The notes: a model not told the origin generated them from the sequence alone. A stretch of 64,000 nucleotides of DNA from Verrucomicrobiota bacterium (GCA_023432225.1 JAEYUW010000017.1:1-64000), one strand, 5' to 3'. Shown: positions 9,081 to 17,732, counted from the stretch's first letter. Made by a program: numbers and translations.

Positions 9081-9095
9081 TTAGAATAGTTCTAA
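9081..9095. promoter_or_regulatory. PerR/Fur-like operator, TTAGAATAGTTCTAA
   Basis: A perfect 6-3-6 inverted repeat lies 47 bases ahead of the regulator's ATG. It fits the PerR-box form TTAnAATnnTTnTAA at most positions and is an A/T-rich island in GC-rich DNA. A further half-like TTAGAA lies at about 9110. The placement suggests autoregulation, and possibly regulation of the suf genes transcribed from the same side. Confidence 0.7.
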
Positions 9096-9141
9096 TTCTC
9101 AGTTGAAACTTAGAACCATTCCATTTGTTTCAACCGCTCCC

Positions 9142-9573
9142 ATGATTTCCAACACCGCTCTCCCCCCCGACACGTTGGCCCAACGCCTGGCCAACAGCGG
9201 TCTGCGCTCCACCCCCCAGCGCGAGATTGTTTTCAGCGTTCTCCTCAAAAAACGCGATCATCCCACGGCCGATGAAGTGCACGCGCGTGTGCGCCACGAG
9301 ATGCCGACCATTTCCCTCGCGACAGTTTACAACTGCCTCGAGACGCTCGTGCAGTGCAACCTCGTCCGCGCGGTCAATTTCGAACGCGGCCCCACGCGCT
9401 ACTGCCCGAATCTCCAGCCGCACGCGCACTTTCACGACGAGGCCACGGGCCAGACCTACGACGTCGACCTGCCCGCCGACGTGCTCGATCACGTGAAGAG
9501 CGTCCTCCCCCCGTCCTACAACGCGTCCTCCGTCGAAATCATCTTCCGCGGCAAAGCCAAACGCTCCCGCTAA
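9142..9573 (+). CDS. Fur-family transcriptional repressor (PerR/Irr-like), lacking the usual CxxC zinc pairs
   Basis: 143 residues. The N-terminal winged helix shows the family order RSTPQREIVFSVLLKKRDHPTADEVHARVR...ISLATVYNCLETL. The dimer domain has the metal-site region PHAHFHDEATGQTYDVDLP. In ordinary Fur/PerR proteins that region reads H-H-x-H-x-x-C-x-x-C, but the Cys pair is absent here, as in some Irr-type or zinc-free members. ATG 9142 is used; a TTG at 9103 would extend the protein through unlikely sequence. Directly downstream lie sufC, sufB, sufD and sufT, so it probably tunes Fe-S cluster assembly in response to iron or peroxide (inference). Confidence 0.85.
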   Translation: MISNTALPPDTLAQRLANSGLRSTPQREIVFSVLLKKRDHPTADEVHARVRHEMPTISLATVYNCLETLVQCNLVRAVNFERGPTRYCPNLQPHAHFHDEATGQTYDVDLPADVLDHVKSVLPPSYNASSVEIIFRGKAKRSR

Positions 9574-9647
9574 CCCGCGCTTCCGCGACTCCGTCCTCCG
9601 TCATTCCGTCCTCTGTCCTACGTTCTCCGTCACTCCGACTTTCCGTC

Positions 9648-10409
9648 ATGAGCCAACTCGAAATCAAAGACCTCCACATCGCCATCGGCGACAAACCGAT
9701 CGTCAAGGGCCTCACGCTCACGATCCGCCAGGGCGAGGTGCACGCCATCATGGGGCCGAACGGCACCGGCAAATCCACGCTCGCGAAAGCGATCGCCGGT
9801 CACCCCGACTACACCATCACGGGCGGCGAGGTGCTCCTCGACGGCAAATCCATCCTCGAACTCGAGCCCGACGAACGCGCCCGCGCCGGCATCTTCCTCG
9901 CCTTCCAATACCCGAGCGAAATCCCCGGCGTCAGCATCGCCAACTTCCTCCGCGCCGCCCAGCAGGCCCGCCTCGCCGAGGGCGAGGAACTCGACGCCAC
10001 TGCGTATTACAAGCGCCTCTACAGCAAAATGGATTTGCTGAAGATCGACCGCAAATTCACCTCGCGCTCCGTCAACGACGGCTTCTCCGGCGGCGAGAAG
10101 AAGCGCTGCGAAATCCTCCAGATGGCCATGCTCGAGCCGCGCTTCTCGCTCATGGACGAAACCGATTCCGGCCTCGACATCGACGCCCTTCGCATCGTCG
10201 CCGAAGGCGTGAACACGCTTCGCGGTTCCAACCTCGGCGTGCTCATGATCACCCATTACCAGCGTCTCCTGGACTACATCGTGCCCGATTTCGTGCACGT
10301 CATGTATGACGGCCGCATCGTGAAAAGCGGCGACAAGAACCTCGCCCTCGAACTCGAGGCCAAAGGCTACGACTGGATCAAAAAGGAACACGCCGCCGCC
10401 TCCGCCTGA
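9648..10409 (+). CDS. sufC: Fe-S cluster assembly ATPase SufC
   Basis: 253 residues, the usual SufC length. An ABC-type ATPase with Walker A GPNGTGKSTL, Q-loop FQYPSEIPGV, signature SGGEKKRCEILQM and Walker B FSLMDETDSGLDIDAL, where the family's characteristic ETDSGLD replaces the transporter form. It powers the soluble SufBCD scaffold that builds Fe-S clusters in the cytoplasm. It follows the Fur-like regulator by 74 bases and precedes sufB. Confidence 0.96.
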   Translation: MSQLEIKDLHIAIGDKPIVKGLTLTIRQGEVHAIMGPNGTGKSTLAKAIAGHPDYTITGGEVLLDGKSILELEPDERARAGIFLAFQYPSEIPGVSIANFLRAAQQARLAEGEELDATAYYKRLYSKMDLLKIDRKFTSRSVNDGFSGGEKKRCEILQMAMLEPRFSLMDETDSGLDIDALRIVAEGVNTLRGSNLGVLMITHYQRLLDYIVPDFVHVMYDGRIVKSGDKNLALELEAKGYDWIKKEHAAASA

Positions 10410-10425
10410 GGCCGCTCCGCGGCGC

Positions 10426-10508
10426 GTTGAAGTTGAAGTGAGAAGTTGAAGCCCATCCGCGAACAACCGCTCACGTCACTTAAACTTAAACTTCCCTCTT
10501 AAACTTTA
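10426..10508. repeat. Imperfect inverted repeat between sufC and sufB (GAAGTTGAAG type)
   Basis: The left arm has repeated GTTGAA units (10426-10451). The right arm, ACTTAAACTTAAACTT... (10478-10508), can fold back on it with mismatches. It fills almost the entire sufC-sufB spacer, as other hairpin families do in the two later suf spacers. Confidence 0.5.
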
Positions 10509-10513
10509 TCGTC

Positions 10514-11974
10514 ATGAAACCTCCCACCGAACTCGACACCGCGCCCGCACCCGATGAGACCACGACGGCCGTCGAGAATCCCGTCGCCGGTATCGACCAG
10601 ACCCGCGGCGATTTCAAATACGACGTCGACTACGCCTTCGACGCCGGCACCGGCCTCACCGAAGACACCGTCCGCTACATCAGCTCGGTGAAGAAAGAGG
10701 CCGACTGGATCCTCGATTTCCGCCTGAAAGCCCTGAAGGTTTTTCAGGACAAACCCATGCCCACGCACTGGGCGACGAAGGATCTCGAAAACATCAATTT
10801 CGACAAAATCCGCTACTACCTCGCGCAAGGCCAGAAACCGAAACGCACGTGGGACGAGGTGCCCGACGACATCAAGCGCACCTTCGAGCGTCTCGGCATT
10901 CCCGAGCAGGAGCGCAAGTTCCTCGCCGGCGTCGAAGCCCAGTTCGATAGCGAAGCCGCCTACTCCAACATCAAGGAGATCGTCAAAAAACAGGGGGTCA
11001 TCTTCGTCAATTCCACCGAGGGCCTGCGCGAGCACCCGGAGATTTTCCGCAAGTTCTTCGGCAAGGTCATCCCGACCGGCGACAACAAGTTCTCCGCTCT
11101 CAACAGCGCCGTGTTCTCCGGCGGCTCGTTCATCTACGTCCCGCCGGGCGTGAAGGTCTCGCACCCGCTGCAGGCCTATTTCCGCATCAACGCGGAAAAC
11201 TTCGGCCAATTCGAGCGCACGCTCATCATCGCCGACGAAGGCTCCGAAGTCGTCTACATGGAAGGCTGCACTGCGCCGAAGTTCTCCACCTCCACGCTGC
11301 ACAGCGCGGTCGTCGAACTCGTCGCGCTCAAGGGCGCCAAGATCCAATACATCACCGTCCAGAACTGGGCCGCCAACGTCTACAACCTCGTCACGAAGCG
11401 CGGCGTCGCCCACGAAAACGCCGAGATCAAGTGGATCGACTGCAACATCGGCAGCCGCCTCACCATGAAGTATCCCGGCGTCGTCCTGAAGGGTGAAGGC
11501 GCCCGCGGCGAAGTCATCTCCATCGCCCTCGCCAACGACGGCCAGCACCAGGACACCGGCGCGAAGATGATCCACGCCGCCAACAACACGACGTCCAACG
11601 TCATCTCGAAATCGATCTCCGTCGGCCAAGGCCGCGCCACCTATCGCGGTCAGGTGCACATCCCGAAAAATCTCAAGGGCTGCAAAAACAACACGGAGTG
11701 CGACGCGCTGCTCATCAACACGAACAGCCGCACCGACACCTATCCCGCCATCACCGTCCGCGGCGACAAGAACGCCACGCAGCACGAGGCGAGCGTGTCC
11801 AAGGTTTCCGAGGACATGATCTTCTACATGCAGCAACGTGGCCTCACCGAAGCGCAGGCGATGAGCCTCGCCGTGAACGGCTTCATCAACGACCTCGCCC
11901 GCCAGTTCCCGATGGAATATTCCGTCGAACTGAAGCGCCTCATCGACCTCGAGATGGAAGGCTCCGTCGGCTGA
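10514..11974 (+). CDS. sufB: Fe-S cluster assembly scaffold SufB
   Basis: 486 residues, full length. The typical phrases are present: ISSVKKEADWILDFRLKAL, GVIFVNSTEGLREHPEIF, NSAVFSGGSFIYVPPGVKV, and GRATYRGQVHIPKNLKGCKNNTECDALLIN, which carries the conserved C-terminal Cys region. SufB receives sulfur and assembles clusters with SufC and SufD. The sulfur donor pair SufS/SufE or SufU is not encoded in the window. Confidence 0.97.
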   Translation: MKPPTELDTAPAPDETTTAVENPVAGIDQTRGDFKYDVDYAFDAGTGLTEDTVRYISSVKKEADWILDFRLKALKVFQDKPMPTHWATKDLENINFDKIRYYLAQGQKPKRTWDEVPDDIKRTFERLGIPEQERKFLAGVEAQFDSEAAYSNIKEIVKKQGVIFVNSTEGLREHPEIFRKFFGKVIPTGDNKFSALNSAVFSGGSFIYVPPGVKVSHPLQAYFRINAENFGQFERTLIIADEGSEVVYMEGCTAPKFSTSTLHSAVVELVALKGAKIQYITVQNWAANVYNLVTKRGVAHENAEIKWIDCNIGSRLTMKYPGVVLKGEGARGEVISIALANDGQHQDTGAKMIHAANNTTSNVISKSISVGQGRATYRGQVHIPKNLKGCKNNTECDALLINTNSRTDTYPAITVRGDKNATQHEASVSKVSEDMIFYMQQRGLTEAQAMSLAVNGFINDLARQFPMEYSVELKRLIDLEMEGSVG

Positions 11975-11978
11975 CGCC

Positions 11979-12062
11979 ATTGCGGATTGGCGATTGCGGA
12001 TTGCGGAATGACCACCGCCACCGCTCTCCCAATCCGCATTCCGCAATCCGAAATCCGCAATC
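11979..12062. repeat. Long inverted repeat between sufB and sufD (ATTGCGGATT family)
   Basis: The left arm runs 11979-12010 with tandem GATTGCGGA units, and the right arm 12029-12062 is its near-complement (AATCCGCATTCCGCAATCC...). The same family occurs at 31189-31304, and a solo half is near 48372. It fills the sufB-sufD spacer and would form a strong hairpin in the mRNA. Confidence 0.75.
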
Positions 12063-12065
12063 AGT

Positions 12066-13388
12066 ATGTCCGCTCTCTCCCAGATTTCCGCTCCCGTCGT
12101 CGGCTCTTTCACCCGCGAAGCCTTCGCCGCGCACCTCGCACGCGTGAAGCACCTGCCCGCCTGGTGGCTCGACCGCAAGCGTGCCGCCTACGAGCGCTTC
12201 GCCGCGCTCCCGATGCCCAAGCGCACCGACGAAGGCTGGCGCTTCTCCAACTTCGCCGCGCTCACGCTCGACGGTTTCACGCTGCCCGAGCCGGTGAAGC
12301 TCGCCGACGTGAGCCACGCTGCGCTCGGCATCGCCGGCGCCGGCACGCTCGCCTTCGCGAATCACCGCGTGATCGTCAACGAGCCCGTCGCCGCCGAATT
12401 CGCGCAGAAGGGCGTGATCTTCGCCTCGCTCCAAGACGCGCTCCTGAAGCACGGCGAACTCGTCCGCGAACACCTGCTCACGCAGCCTTCGAAGCTCGGC
12501 TCCGAGAAATTCGCCGCGTTGCACGAGGCGTTCCTCGAGGACGGCGCGTTCATTTACGTGCCGAAAAACACCGAGGTCGCCGTGCCCTTCGGCGTCTTCC
12601 ACTATGCCGCTCACGCCGGCACCGCGCTCTTCCCGCACACGCTCGTCGTTGCCGAGGAAAACGCGAAGGTCACCGTCGCCGACTTCTTCCGCTCCACCAC
12701 CGCCGGCGAGCGCCAGTTCATCTGCGGCGGCAACGATCTCTTCGCCGGCCACGGCGCGCAGATCACCTACGTCGCCATGCAGGACTGGAGCCGCGAAGCG
12801 CTCTCGCTGCAGTTCAACGCCACCGTCGCCCGCCGCGACGCGCGCGTCCTCTCCCTCAATCTCCACGCCGGTGCGCGCCAGGCGCGGCACGAGAGTTTCT
12901 CTCAGTTGCAGGCGCCTGGCGCGCATTCGGAGATGCTGGCTCTCACGATCGCGCACGACACCCAGGAGTTCGACCAGCGCACGCTGCAGATTCACCAGGC
13001 ACCCAACACGTCCTCGAATCTGCTCTACAAGAACGCGCTCCTCGACAAGGCGAAGACCATCTTCTCCGGTCTGATCGTCGTCGATCCCGACGCCCAGAAG
13101 ACCGACGCCTATCAGTCGAACCGCAACCTGATGCTCTCCGACGACGCCGAGGCGCACTCGCTGCCCGGCCTCGAGATCCAGGCCAACGACGTCCGCTGCA
13201 CGCACGGCGCGACCAGCGCCCGCATCCCCGCCGAGCAGGAATTTTATCTCCAGTCGCGCGGCATCAAAAAGGCGCAAGCCGACGAGCTCCTCGTGTTCGG
13301 TTTCTTCGAGGAAGTCCTCGGCAAAATCGAGAACGAACAGCTCCACGACACCCTCAGCGAAATCATCCGCAGCAAATTCAAGGAATGA
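12066..13388 (+). CDS. sufD: Fe-S cluster assembly protein SufD
   Basis: 440 residues. It shares the SufB-like beta-helix core: GAFIYVPKNTEVAVPFGVFHYA, HTLVVAEENAKVTVADFF, and near the end LPGLEIQANDVRCTHGATSARIPAEQEFYLQSRG, the SufD signature with its functional His (GAT-context). It pairs with SufB and SufC in the scaffold complex. ATG 12066 follows the hairpin repeat by three bases. Confidence 0.96.
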   Translation: MSALSQISAPVVGSFTREAFAAHLARVKHLPAWWLDRKRAAYERFAALPMPKRTDEGWRFSNFAALTLDGFTLPEPVKLADVSHAALGIAGAGTLAFANHRVIVNEPVAAEFAQKGVIFASLQDALLKHGELVREHLLTQPSKLGSEKFAALHEAFLEDGAFIYVPKNTEVAVPFGVFHYAAHAGTALFPHTLVVAEENAKVTVADFFRSTTAGERQFICGGNDLFAGHGAQITYVAMQDWSREALSLQFNATVARRDARVLSLNLHAGARQARHESFSQLQAPGAHSEMLALTIAHDTQEFDQRTLQIHQAPNTSSNLLYKNALLDKAKTIFSGLIVVDPDAQKTDAYQSNRNLMLSDDAEAHSLPGLEIQANDVRCTHGATSARIPAEQEFYLQSRGIKKAQADELLVFGFFEEVLGKIENEQLHDTLSEIIRSKFKE

Positions 13389-13394
13389 GGCAAC

Positions 13395-13506
13395 AGTAGC
13401 GAGTAGCGGGTAGTGAGTAGCGAGCATTTCGCTGCGGCACTCCCGCCTCGCGACCCGGCCTCTCGCCTGCACTCTACTCACTACTCGCTACCCGCTACTC
13501 GCTACT
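13395..13506. repeat. Long inverted repeat between sufD and sufT (GTAGCGAGTAGC family, copy 1)
   Basis: The left arm 13395-13424 carries tandem GTAGCGAGTAG units and the right arm 13472-13506 the complement (CTACTCACTACTCGCTACC...). The second copy is at 47319-47420. The right arm abuts the sufT ATG. Confidence 0.8.
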
Positions 13507-14052
13507 ATGCAGAATAGAGAACGCACCCTCTCCCGCGACGTCGTCGCGCACCAGATTCCCTCCGGCGACAAGCAAACGCTCTCCGCCGGCGAGACGGTCC
13601 TCATCCATCAAGTCCTCGGCGGCAGCTACACGGTGCAGACCGGCTTCGGCCTCTTCCGCATCAACGGCGCCGACGCCGACGCTCTCGGCGAAGAGGTCAA
13701 GGCGACCAACGTCGCCGCCGCCGCTACCGCCGACGGCGCCCCGGACTCCGAACAGATCTGGGCGCAACTCCGCCAAGTCTACGACCCGGAGATTCCGGTG
13801 AACATCGTCGACCTCGGTCTCATCTACTCGATGGAGGTCACGAAGGCCGACGACGGCGGCCACAAGGTCGACGTCGCCATGACGCTCACCGCCCCCGGCT
13901 GCGGCATGGGTCCGGTCATCGCCGAAGACGCGAAGAGCAAGATCCTCCTCGTCCCCGGCGTCGCCGCCGCCGACGTGCGCATCACCTGGGAACCACCGTG
14001 GAACCAGTCGATGATTTCCGAGGAAGGAAAGATGAAGCTCGGCCTGATCTGA
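13507..14052 (+). CDS. sufT: Putative Fe-S cluster assembly protein SufT (MIP18/DUF59 family)
   Basis: 181 residues. The C-terminal 100 residues are a MIP18-family domain: QLRQVYDPEIPVNIVDLGLIYSMEV, then MTLTAPGCGMGPVIAEDAKSKI with the conserved reactive Cys, then PPWNQSMISEEGKMKLGL. The N-terminal 80 residues are the extra region seen in SufT proteins encoded with suf genes. It probably helps Fe-S maturation or transfer. Last gene of the suf group; a rho-independent terminator follows. Confidence 0.92.
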   Translation: MQNRERTLSRDVVAHQIPSGDKQTLSAGETVLIHQVLGGSYTVQTGFGLFRINGADADALGEEVKATNVAAAATADGAPDSEQIWAQLRQVYDPEIPVNIVDLGLIYSMEVTKADDGGHKVDVAMTLTAPGCGMGPVIAEDAKSKILLVPGVAAADVRITWEPPWNQSMISEEGKMKLGLI

Positions 14053-14081
14053 GCCAGCGCATCTCTCGCTTCCCTTTTCCG

Positions 14082-14108
14082 GGCCGGTCTCACGACCGGC
14101 CTTTTTGT
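14082..14108 (+). terminator. Rho-independent terminator of the suf operon
   Basis: Stem GGCCGGTC / GACCGGCC with a TCAC loop, then TTTTTGTTT, 30 bases after the sufT stop. Confidence 0.9.
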
Positions 14109-14192
14109 TTCTCATCGCCTCCGACTCGACGCGCGCGGCGAGTCCGCAGCACCGCCAGCCCTTTCCTCGCTTCTGTTGTAAGCCGCACCCAA

Positions 14193-14260
14193 GGTAGCAG
14201 GAGCTTCCAGCTCCCGGCTTCCCCGGATTCACCGCGCACGGGAGCTGGAAGCTCCCGCCA
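14193..14260. repeat. Inverted repeat, GGAGCTTCCAGCTCCCG family (copy 1)
   Basis: Perfect 17-bp arms (14200-14216 and 14239-14255) flanked by GTAGC-like outer ends. The second copy is at 21759-21826. It lies between the suf terminator and mtnA. Confidence 0.8.
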
Positions 14261-14329
14261 CTTTCGGCCGGCGCGCGCGCCGAGAAAGTGGTCGTTGCGA
14301 CCGGGCCACGATCGCCGCACCGTCGCCGC

Positions 14330-15421
14330 ATGAACGTCGCCGGGCAACCTTACCGCACGGTCTGGCCGTCTGCTGACGGCTGCGCCGTCGAGATCATCGA
14401 CCAAACACAGCTGCCGCACATCTTTGCCCTCGCGCGCCTCGCCACGCTCGACGACGCCGCTCACGCGATACGCGCCATGCTCGTGCGCGGAGCCCCGCTC
14501 ATCGGCGCCACCGCCGCCTGGGGCCTGTGGCTCGCCCTGCGGGCCGATGCATCCGACGCCGCACTCGCTCACGCCCATGCCACGCTGCTCGCGACGCGCC
14601 CCACCGCCGTCAATCTCCGGTGGGCACTCGACCGCGTGCGCACGCACGTGTTGCCGCTCGCACCTTCGGCCCGCGCCGAAGCGGCCCGCCGCCTCGCGCA
14701 CGAAATCTGCGACGAAGACATCGCGCTCAACCGCGGCCTCGCCGCCGCCGGTCTGCCGCTCATCCGCGCTATCGCCGCGCGCAAGCCCGCCGCCCGACCC
14801 GTCAACATTCTCACGCACTGCAACGCCGGCTGGCTCGCCGCCGTCGACGTCGGCCTCGCCACCGCGCCGATCTACGCCGCGCACGACTCCGGCATTCCCG
14901 TGCACGTCTGGGTCGACGAAACGCGCCCGCGCAACCAAGGCGCCAGCCTCACCGCGTGGGAGCTGCTCAATCACGGCGTGCCGCACACCGTGATTCCCGA
15001 CAACGCCGGCGGCCACCTCATGCAACACGGCCAAGTCGATCTCGTGATCGTCGGCACCGACCGCACCACCGCGACCGGCGACGTGTGCAACAAAATCGGC
15101 ACCTACCTCAAGGCGCTCGCCGCGCACGACAACGGCGTGCCGTTCTACGTCGCCGCACCGTCGCCGAGCATCGACTGGACGCTCCGCGACGGGTTGCGCG
15201 AAATTCCGATCGAGGAACGCTCCGCGCGCGAAGTGACGCACATCACCGGTCGGTTATCCGACGGCTCGGTTGCCACCGTCGCGCTCACGCCCGACGGCAG
15301 CCCGGCCGCGAATCCCGCGTTTGATGTCACACCCGCGCGTCTCGTCACCGGGCTAATCACGGAGCGGGGCGTGTGCCCCGCCACCGCGGCCGGCCTGCGC
15401 GCGCTGTTTCCTGACCGCTGA
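14330..15421 (+). CDS. mtnA: S-methyl-5-thioribose-1-phosphate isomerase MtnA
   Basis: 363 residues. It isomerises methylthioribose-1-phosphate to the ribulose form in methionine salvage. The family landmarks are visible: MLVRGAPLIGATAAWGLWLA near the N-terminus, the catalytic Cys in ILTHCNAGWLA, and the catalytic Asp in IVGTDRTTATGDVCNKIGTY. An eIF2B-alpha-like protein is the only alternative and is less likely given these residues. ATG 14330-14332 is chosen over an upstream in-frame start inside the inverted-repeat neighbourhood. No other salvage gene is adjacent. Confidence 0.94.
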   Translation: MNVAGQPYRTVWPSADGCAVEIIDQTQLPHIFALARLATLDDAAHAIRAMLVRGAPLIGATAAWGLWLALRADASDAALAHAHATLLATRPTAVNLRWALDRVRTHVLPLAPSARAEAARRLAHEICDEDIALNRGLAAAGLPLIRAIAARKPAARPVNILTHCNAGWLAAVDVGLATAPIYAAHDSGIPVHVWVDETRPRNQGASLTAWELLNHGVPHTVIPDNAGGHLMQHGQVDLVIVGTDRTTATGDVCNKIGTYLKALAAHDNGVPFYVAAPSPSIDWTLRDGLREIPIEERSAREVTHITGRLSDGSVATVALTPDGSPAANPAFDVTPARLVTGLITERGVCPATAAGLRALFPDR

Positions 15422-15430
15422 ATTCGTCGG

Positions 15431-15823
15431 TTAATGCACCGCGGCCGCAGTCGCCGCCGCCCGAATCAAATCCAACCGCGCGGCCCGGCGCCGCGAAATG
15501 CGCGGCGTCGTCGCCACGCGCTCCGGCTCTTCCACTGGGAAGACGAGATAGGCGCCGCAGTTTTCGCACACGTGTAGGTCATCGTCGGCCGCCGCTTGGC
15601 GCACCCAGGACGCGAGCTTGAGGTGGCAACCACCGCAGATGCCGCGGCGCACCTCCGCGATCGGCTTCACGCGATTCACGACGAGTCGATTGTAGTGCGC
15701 GAGCACCGGCGCGGGAATTTGCGCGCGCAATTCCACGGCGCGCTGCTGTCGTTCGGCGGTCACATCGTCCGGACGACTTTCGATTTGCTGGAGTTCTTGA
15801 AGGAGAGGGATGCAGGCGTTCAT
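15431..15823 (-). CDS. Short C4 zinc-ribbon protein
   Basis: 130 residues. A mostly helical N-terminus (LLQELQQIESRPDDVTAERQQRAVELRAQI) leads to a C-terminal zinc ribbon, RRGICGGCHLKL...LHVCENCGAYLVF, with two CxxC pairs. That is the arrangement of the bacterial zinc-ribbon family with an N-terminal coiled coil, but this member is about half the usual length. Its role is unknown; a nucleic-acid or chaperone-linked function is a guess. ATG 15821-15823 is preceded by TTTCTCTC, as in the next gene. Confidence 0.75.
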   Translation of the reverse strand: MNACIPLLQELQQIESRPDDVTAERQQRAVELRAQIPAPVLAHYNRLVVNRVKPIAEVRRGICGGCHLKLASWVRQAAADDDLHVCENCGAYLVFPVEEPERVATTPRISRRRAARLDLIRAAATAAAVH

Positions 15824-15849
15824 GAGAGAAAGGGGACAGGGAAATGAAA

Positions 15850-15875
15850 AGGCGGCCCGGTGTTGCCGGGCCGCC
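15850..15875 (-). terminator. Rho-independent terminator (minus strand)
   Basis: A perfect 10-bp stem (GGCGGCCCGG / CCGGGCCGCC, loop 5) is followed on the minus strand by TTTTCATTT. It ends the transcript of the small Ala/Pro protein gene before the zinc-ribbon gene. Confidence 0.85.
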
Positions 15876-15886
15876 ATCGGGAGACG

Positions 15887-16075
15887 TCAGAGCGCCGGCG
15901 CGTGCTTGGGCGCGCGCTGCTTTTTGCTCAGTCGAGGTGCGGCCGGTTTCGGCGCGGCAACGGGAACGGCCGCGGGGACCGTAGGTTGGATTGCGGCCGC
16001 GGGAACAGCAGCGACGGTCGGTTGGACGGCGACGGGCGACGGCGTGGCGGTGGCAGGAAGATTCTCGGGATTCAT
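15887..16075 (-). CDS. Small Ala/Pro/Val-rich protein, function unknown
   Basis: 62 residues, MNPENLPATATPSPVAVQ... with repeated TVPAAVPVAAP-like stretches and a basic end LSKKQRAPKHAP. The composition suggests a disordered, nucleic-acid-binding or histone-like tail. Support for coding comes from the clean ATG with the same CTCTC leader as the neighbour and a strong terminator 12 bases past the stop. No family is recognised. Confidence 0.55.
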   Translation of the reverse strand: MNPENLPATATPSPVAVQPTVAAVPAAAIQPTVPAAVPVAAPKPAAPRLSKKQRAPKHAPAL

Positions 16076-16284
16076 GAGAGATGAAGTTGATGATTTTTGC
16101 GTGTCCGTTGTGGGCACCCCTTTCCATCTGCACCGTGCATGCCGCGCCCCGTTGGGTTCACGCTTCCCCACAGCGCCAAGCAACTTGCCGCAATAATCGC
16201 CTCATTTTCCCGGCCGCGACCGAAGACCGCTCCACCGCCTTTCAGTGCAATCCCTGCACCGCAACGCGCGAGCGGTGCAATTTT

Positions 16285-17286
16285 TCAACCGCGCGCGCCG
16301 CCGCTCTCGAGCAGACCGTAGCGCTTCAACTTGTATTGCAGCGCGCGCCGGCTGATCCCAAGCAGCCGCGCCGCCGCCGCGCGATTCGACGTCGCATGCG
16401 TGATCGTCTGCGCGATGAGCAGCTTTTCCGCCTGCTCGATCGTCATGCCCGGATGGATCGCCACGCTCGCCGCCGCACCGTCCTGCGCACGGATGTCATC
16501 CGGCAACTCGTCCACGCCGATCACGTTGCCCGGCGAAGTCACCACAAGTCGCTCCACCACGTTGCGCAACTGCCGGATGTTGCCCGGCCACGGGAAGCGC
16601 TGGCACAGCCGCATCGCCTCGGGCGCCAGCCGCTTCGGCCGCCGCCGATGCTTCGCGCAGAAACGCACGAGAAACGCCTCGATTAGCAGCGGCACATCGT
16701 CCGCCCGCTCGCGCAGCGGCGGCACGACGATCGGGATCACGTGCAGCCGATAATAGAGATCCTCGCGGAACCGCCCCGCCGCGACCGCCTCGAGCAGGCT
16801 TTTGTTCGTCGCCGCCACAACGCGCACGTCCACGCGCACGAGTTCGGTGCCGCCCACCATGCGAAACGCTCCGTCCTCGAGCACGCGCAGCAAGTCGCCC
16901 TGCCCTTTCGGCGAGAGATCGCCAATCTCGTCGAGAAACAGCGTGCCGCCATTGGCGAGTTGGAATCGCCCGGCCTTGTCCGCGCGCGCATCGGTGAACG
17001 CGCCCTTGCGGTGACCGAACAGCTCCGCTTCCACCAACTGCTCGGGCAGCGCCGCGCAATTGACGAAAATAAACGGCCGCGCCGCGCGCTCGCTCTGGTC
17101 GTGGATCAAACGCGCGACGAGTTCCTTGCCTGTGCCACTCTCGCCCTCGATCAACACCGTCACGTCGCTGCGCGCGACTTCCTCCGCGGTGCGGCGGAGC
17201 CGCCGCATCACTTCGCTCTCGCCGATCAGCAAGGCAACCTCGCCGTTCTCGCGCGGAGCCGCCACCTCCTCGATTTCCTGCGCCAT
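16285..17286 (-). CDS. Sigma-54 activator-like regulator: AAA+ domain and Fis HTH, no receiver
   Basis: 333 residues. Domain order is a roughly 20-residue leader, the AAA+ sigma-54 interaction domain (residues about 20-240), and a C-terminal Fis-type helix-turn-helix (RAAAARLLGISRRALQYKLKRYGL). Walker A is GESGTGKE, Walker B GGTLFLDEIGD, and the arginine-finger region FREDLYYRLHVIPI. The sigma-54 contact loop reads GAFTDA rather than the canonical GAFTGA. No N-terminal sensory domain is present, so it may be constitutively active or controlled in trans, like PspF. Targets are unknown; no clear -24/-12 promoter was found nearby. Confidence 0.88.
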   Translation of the reverse strand: MAQEIEEVAAPRENGEVALLIGESEVMRRLRRTAEEVARSDVTVLIEGESGTGKELVARLIHDQSERAARPFIFVNCAALPEQLVEAELFGHRKGAFTDARADKAGRFQLANGGTLFLDEIGDLSPKGQGDLLRVLEDGAFRMVGGTELVRVDVRVVAATNKSLLEAVAAGRFREDLYYRLHVIPIVVPPLRERADDVPLLIEAFLVRFCAKHRRRPKRLAPEAMRLCQRFPWPGNIRQLRNVVERLVVTSPGNVIGVDELPDDIRAQDGAAASVAIHPGMTIEQAEKLLIAQTITHATSNRAAAARLLGISRRALQYKLKRYGLLESGGARG

Positions 17287-17732
17287 GCCTTTCCCATGCG
17301 CCGAAGGCCGCGAGCGCGCAAGAGCCCCGCGTGTATTCGCCGCCCACTCGCGCCGCGCCTCACGCTCTGGAACGATTTACGCGATGTGAGGTGAACTCAT
17401 TCGCTTGATGAGCCGCGCTCCAAAGCCCCGCGGCGGTGGGACTAAGCGCACCGATTACGGCGCCGATTCCCCGCTCCAGACCGCACGGCAAGAATTGCAC
17501 CAAACCTCATCCGCTCCGCGCGCGCGGCTAATTTCCGCGGCGCGGTTCAGTGTGTCCGCGCAAGAACTCACTTCACCGCGGCAACGAACGGCCCCATCGT
17601 TCGGCACTTCCTCGCCGTTGGCCTTCGCCACCGCGCACAGGAAAAACTGGCCCTTCAGCGCCGTGGACCGCGCCGCCCGGCACAGAATATCTTCTTGGAA
17701 CCACCCCCATCTGGTGCGGTTCTCTCTGGAGC
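17287..17732. other. 446-bp stretch without a supportable gene
   Basis: This divergent region separates the regulator and the methyltransferase. Open frames exist on both strands, including a minus-strand one with several Cys, but none has a recognisable family or a good start. The likely content is the two promoters. No repeat family of the window occurs here. Confidence 0.5.
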
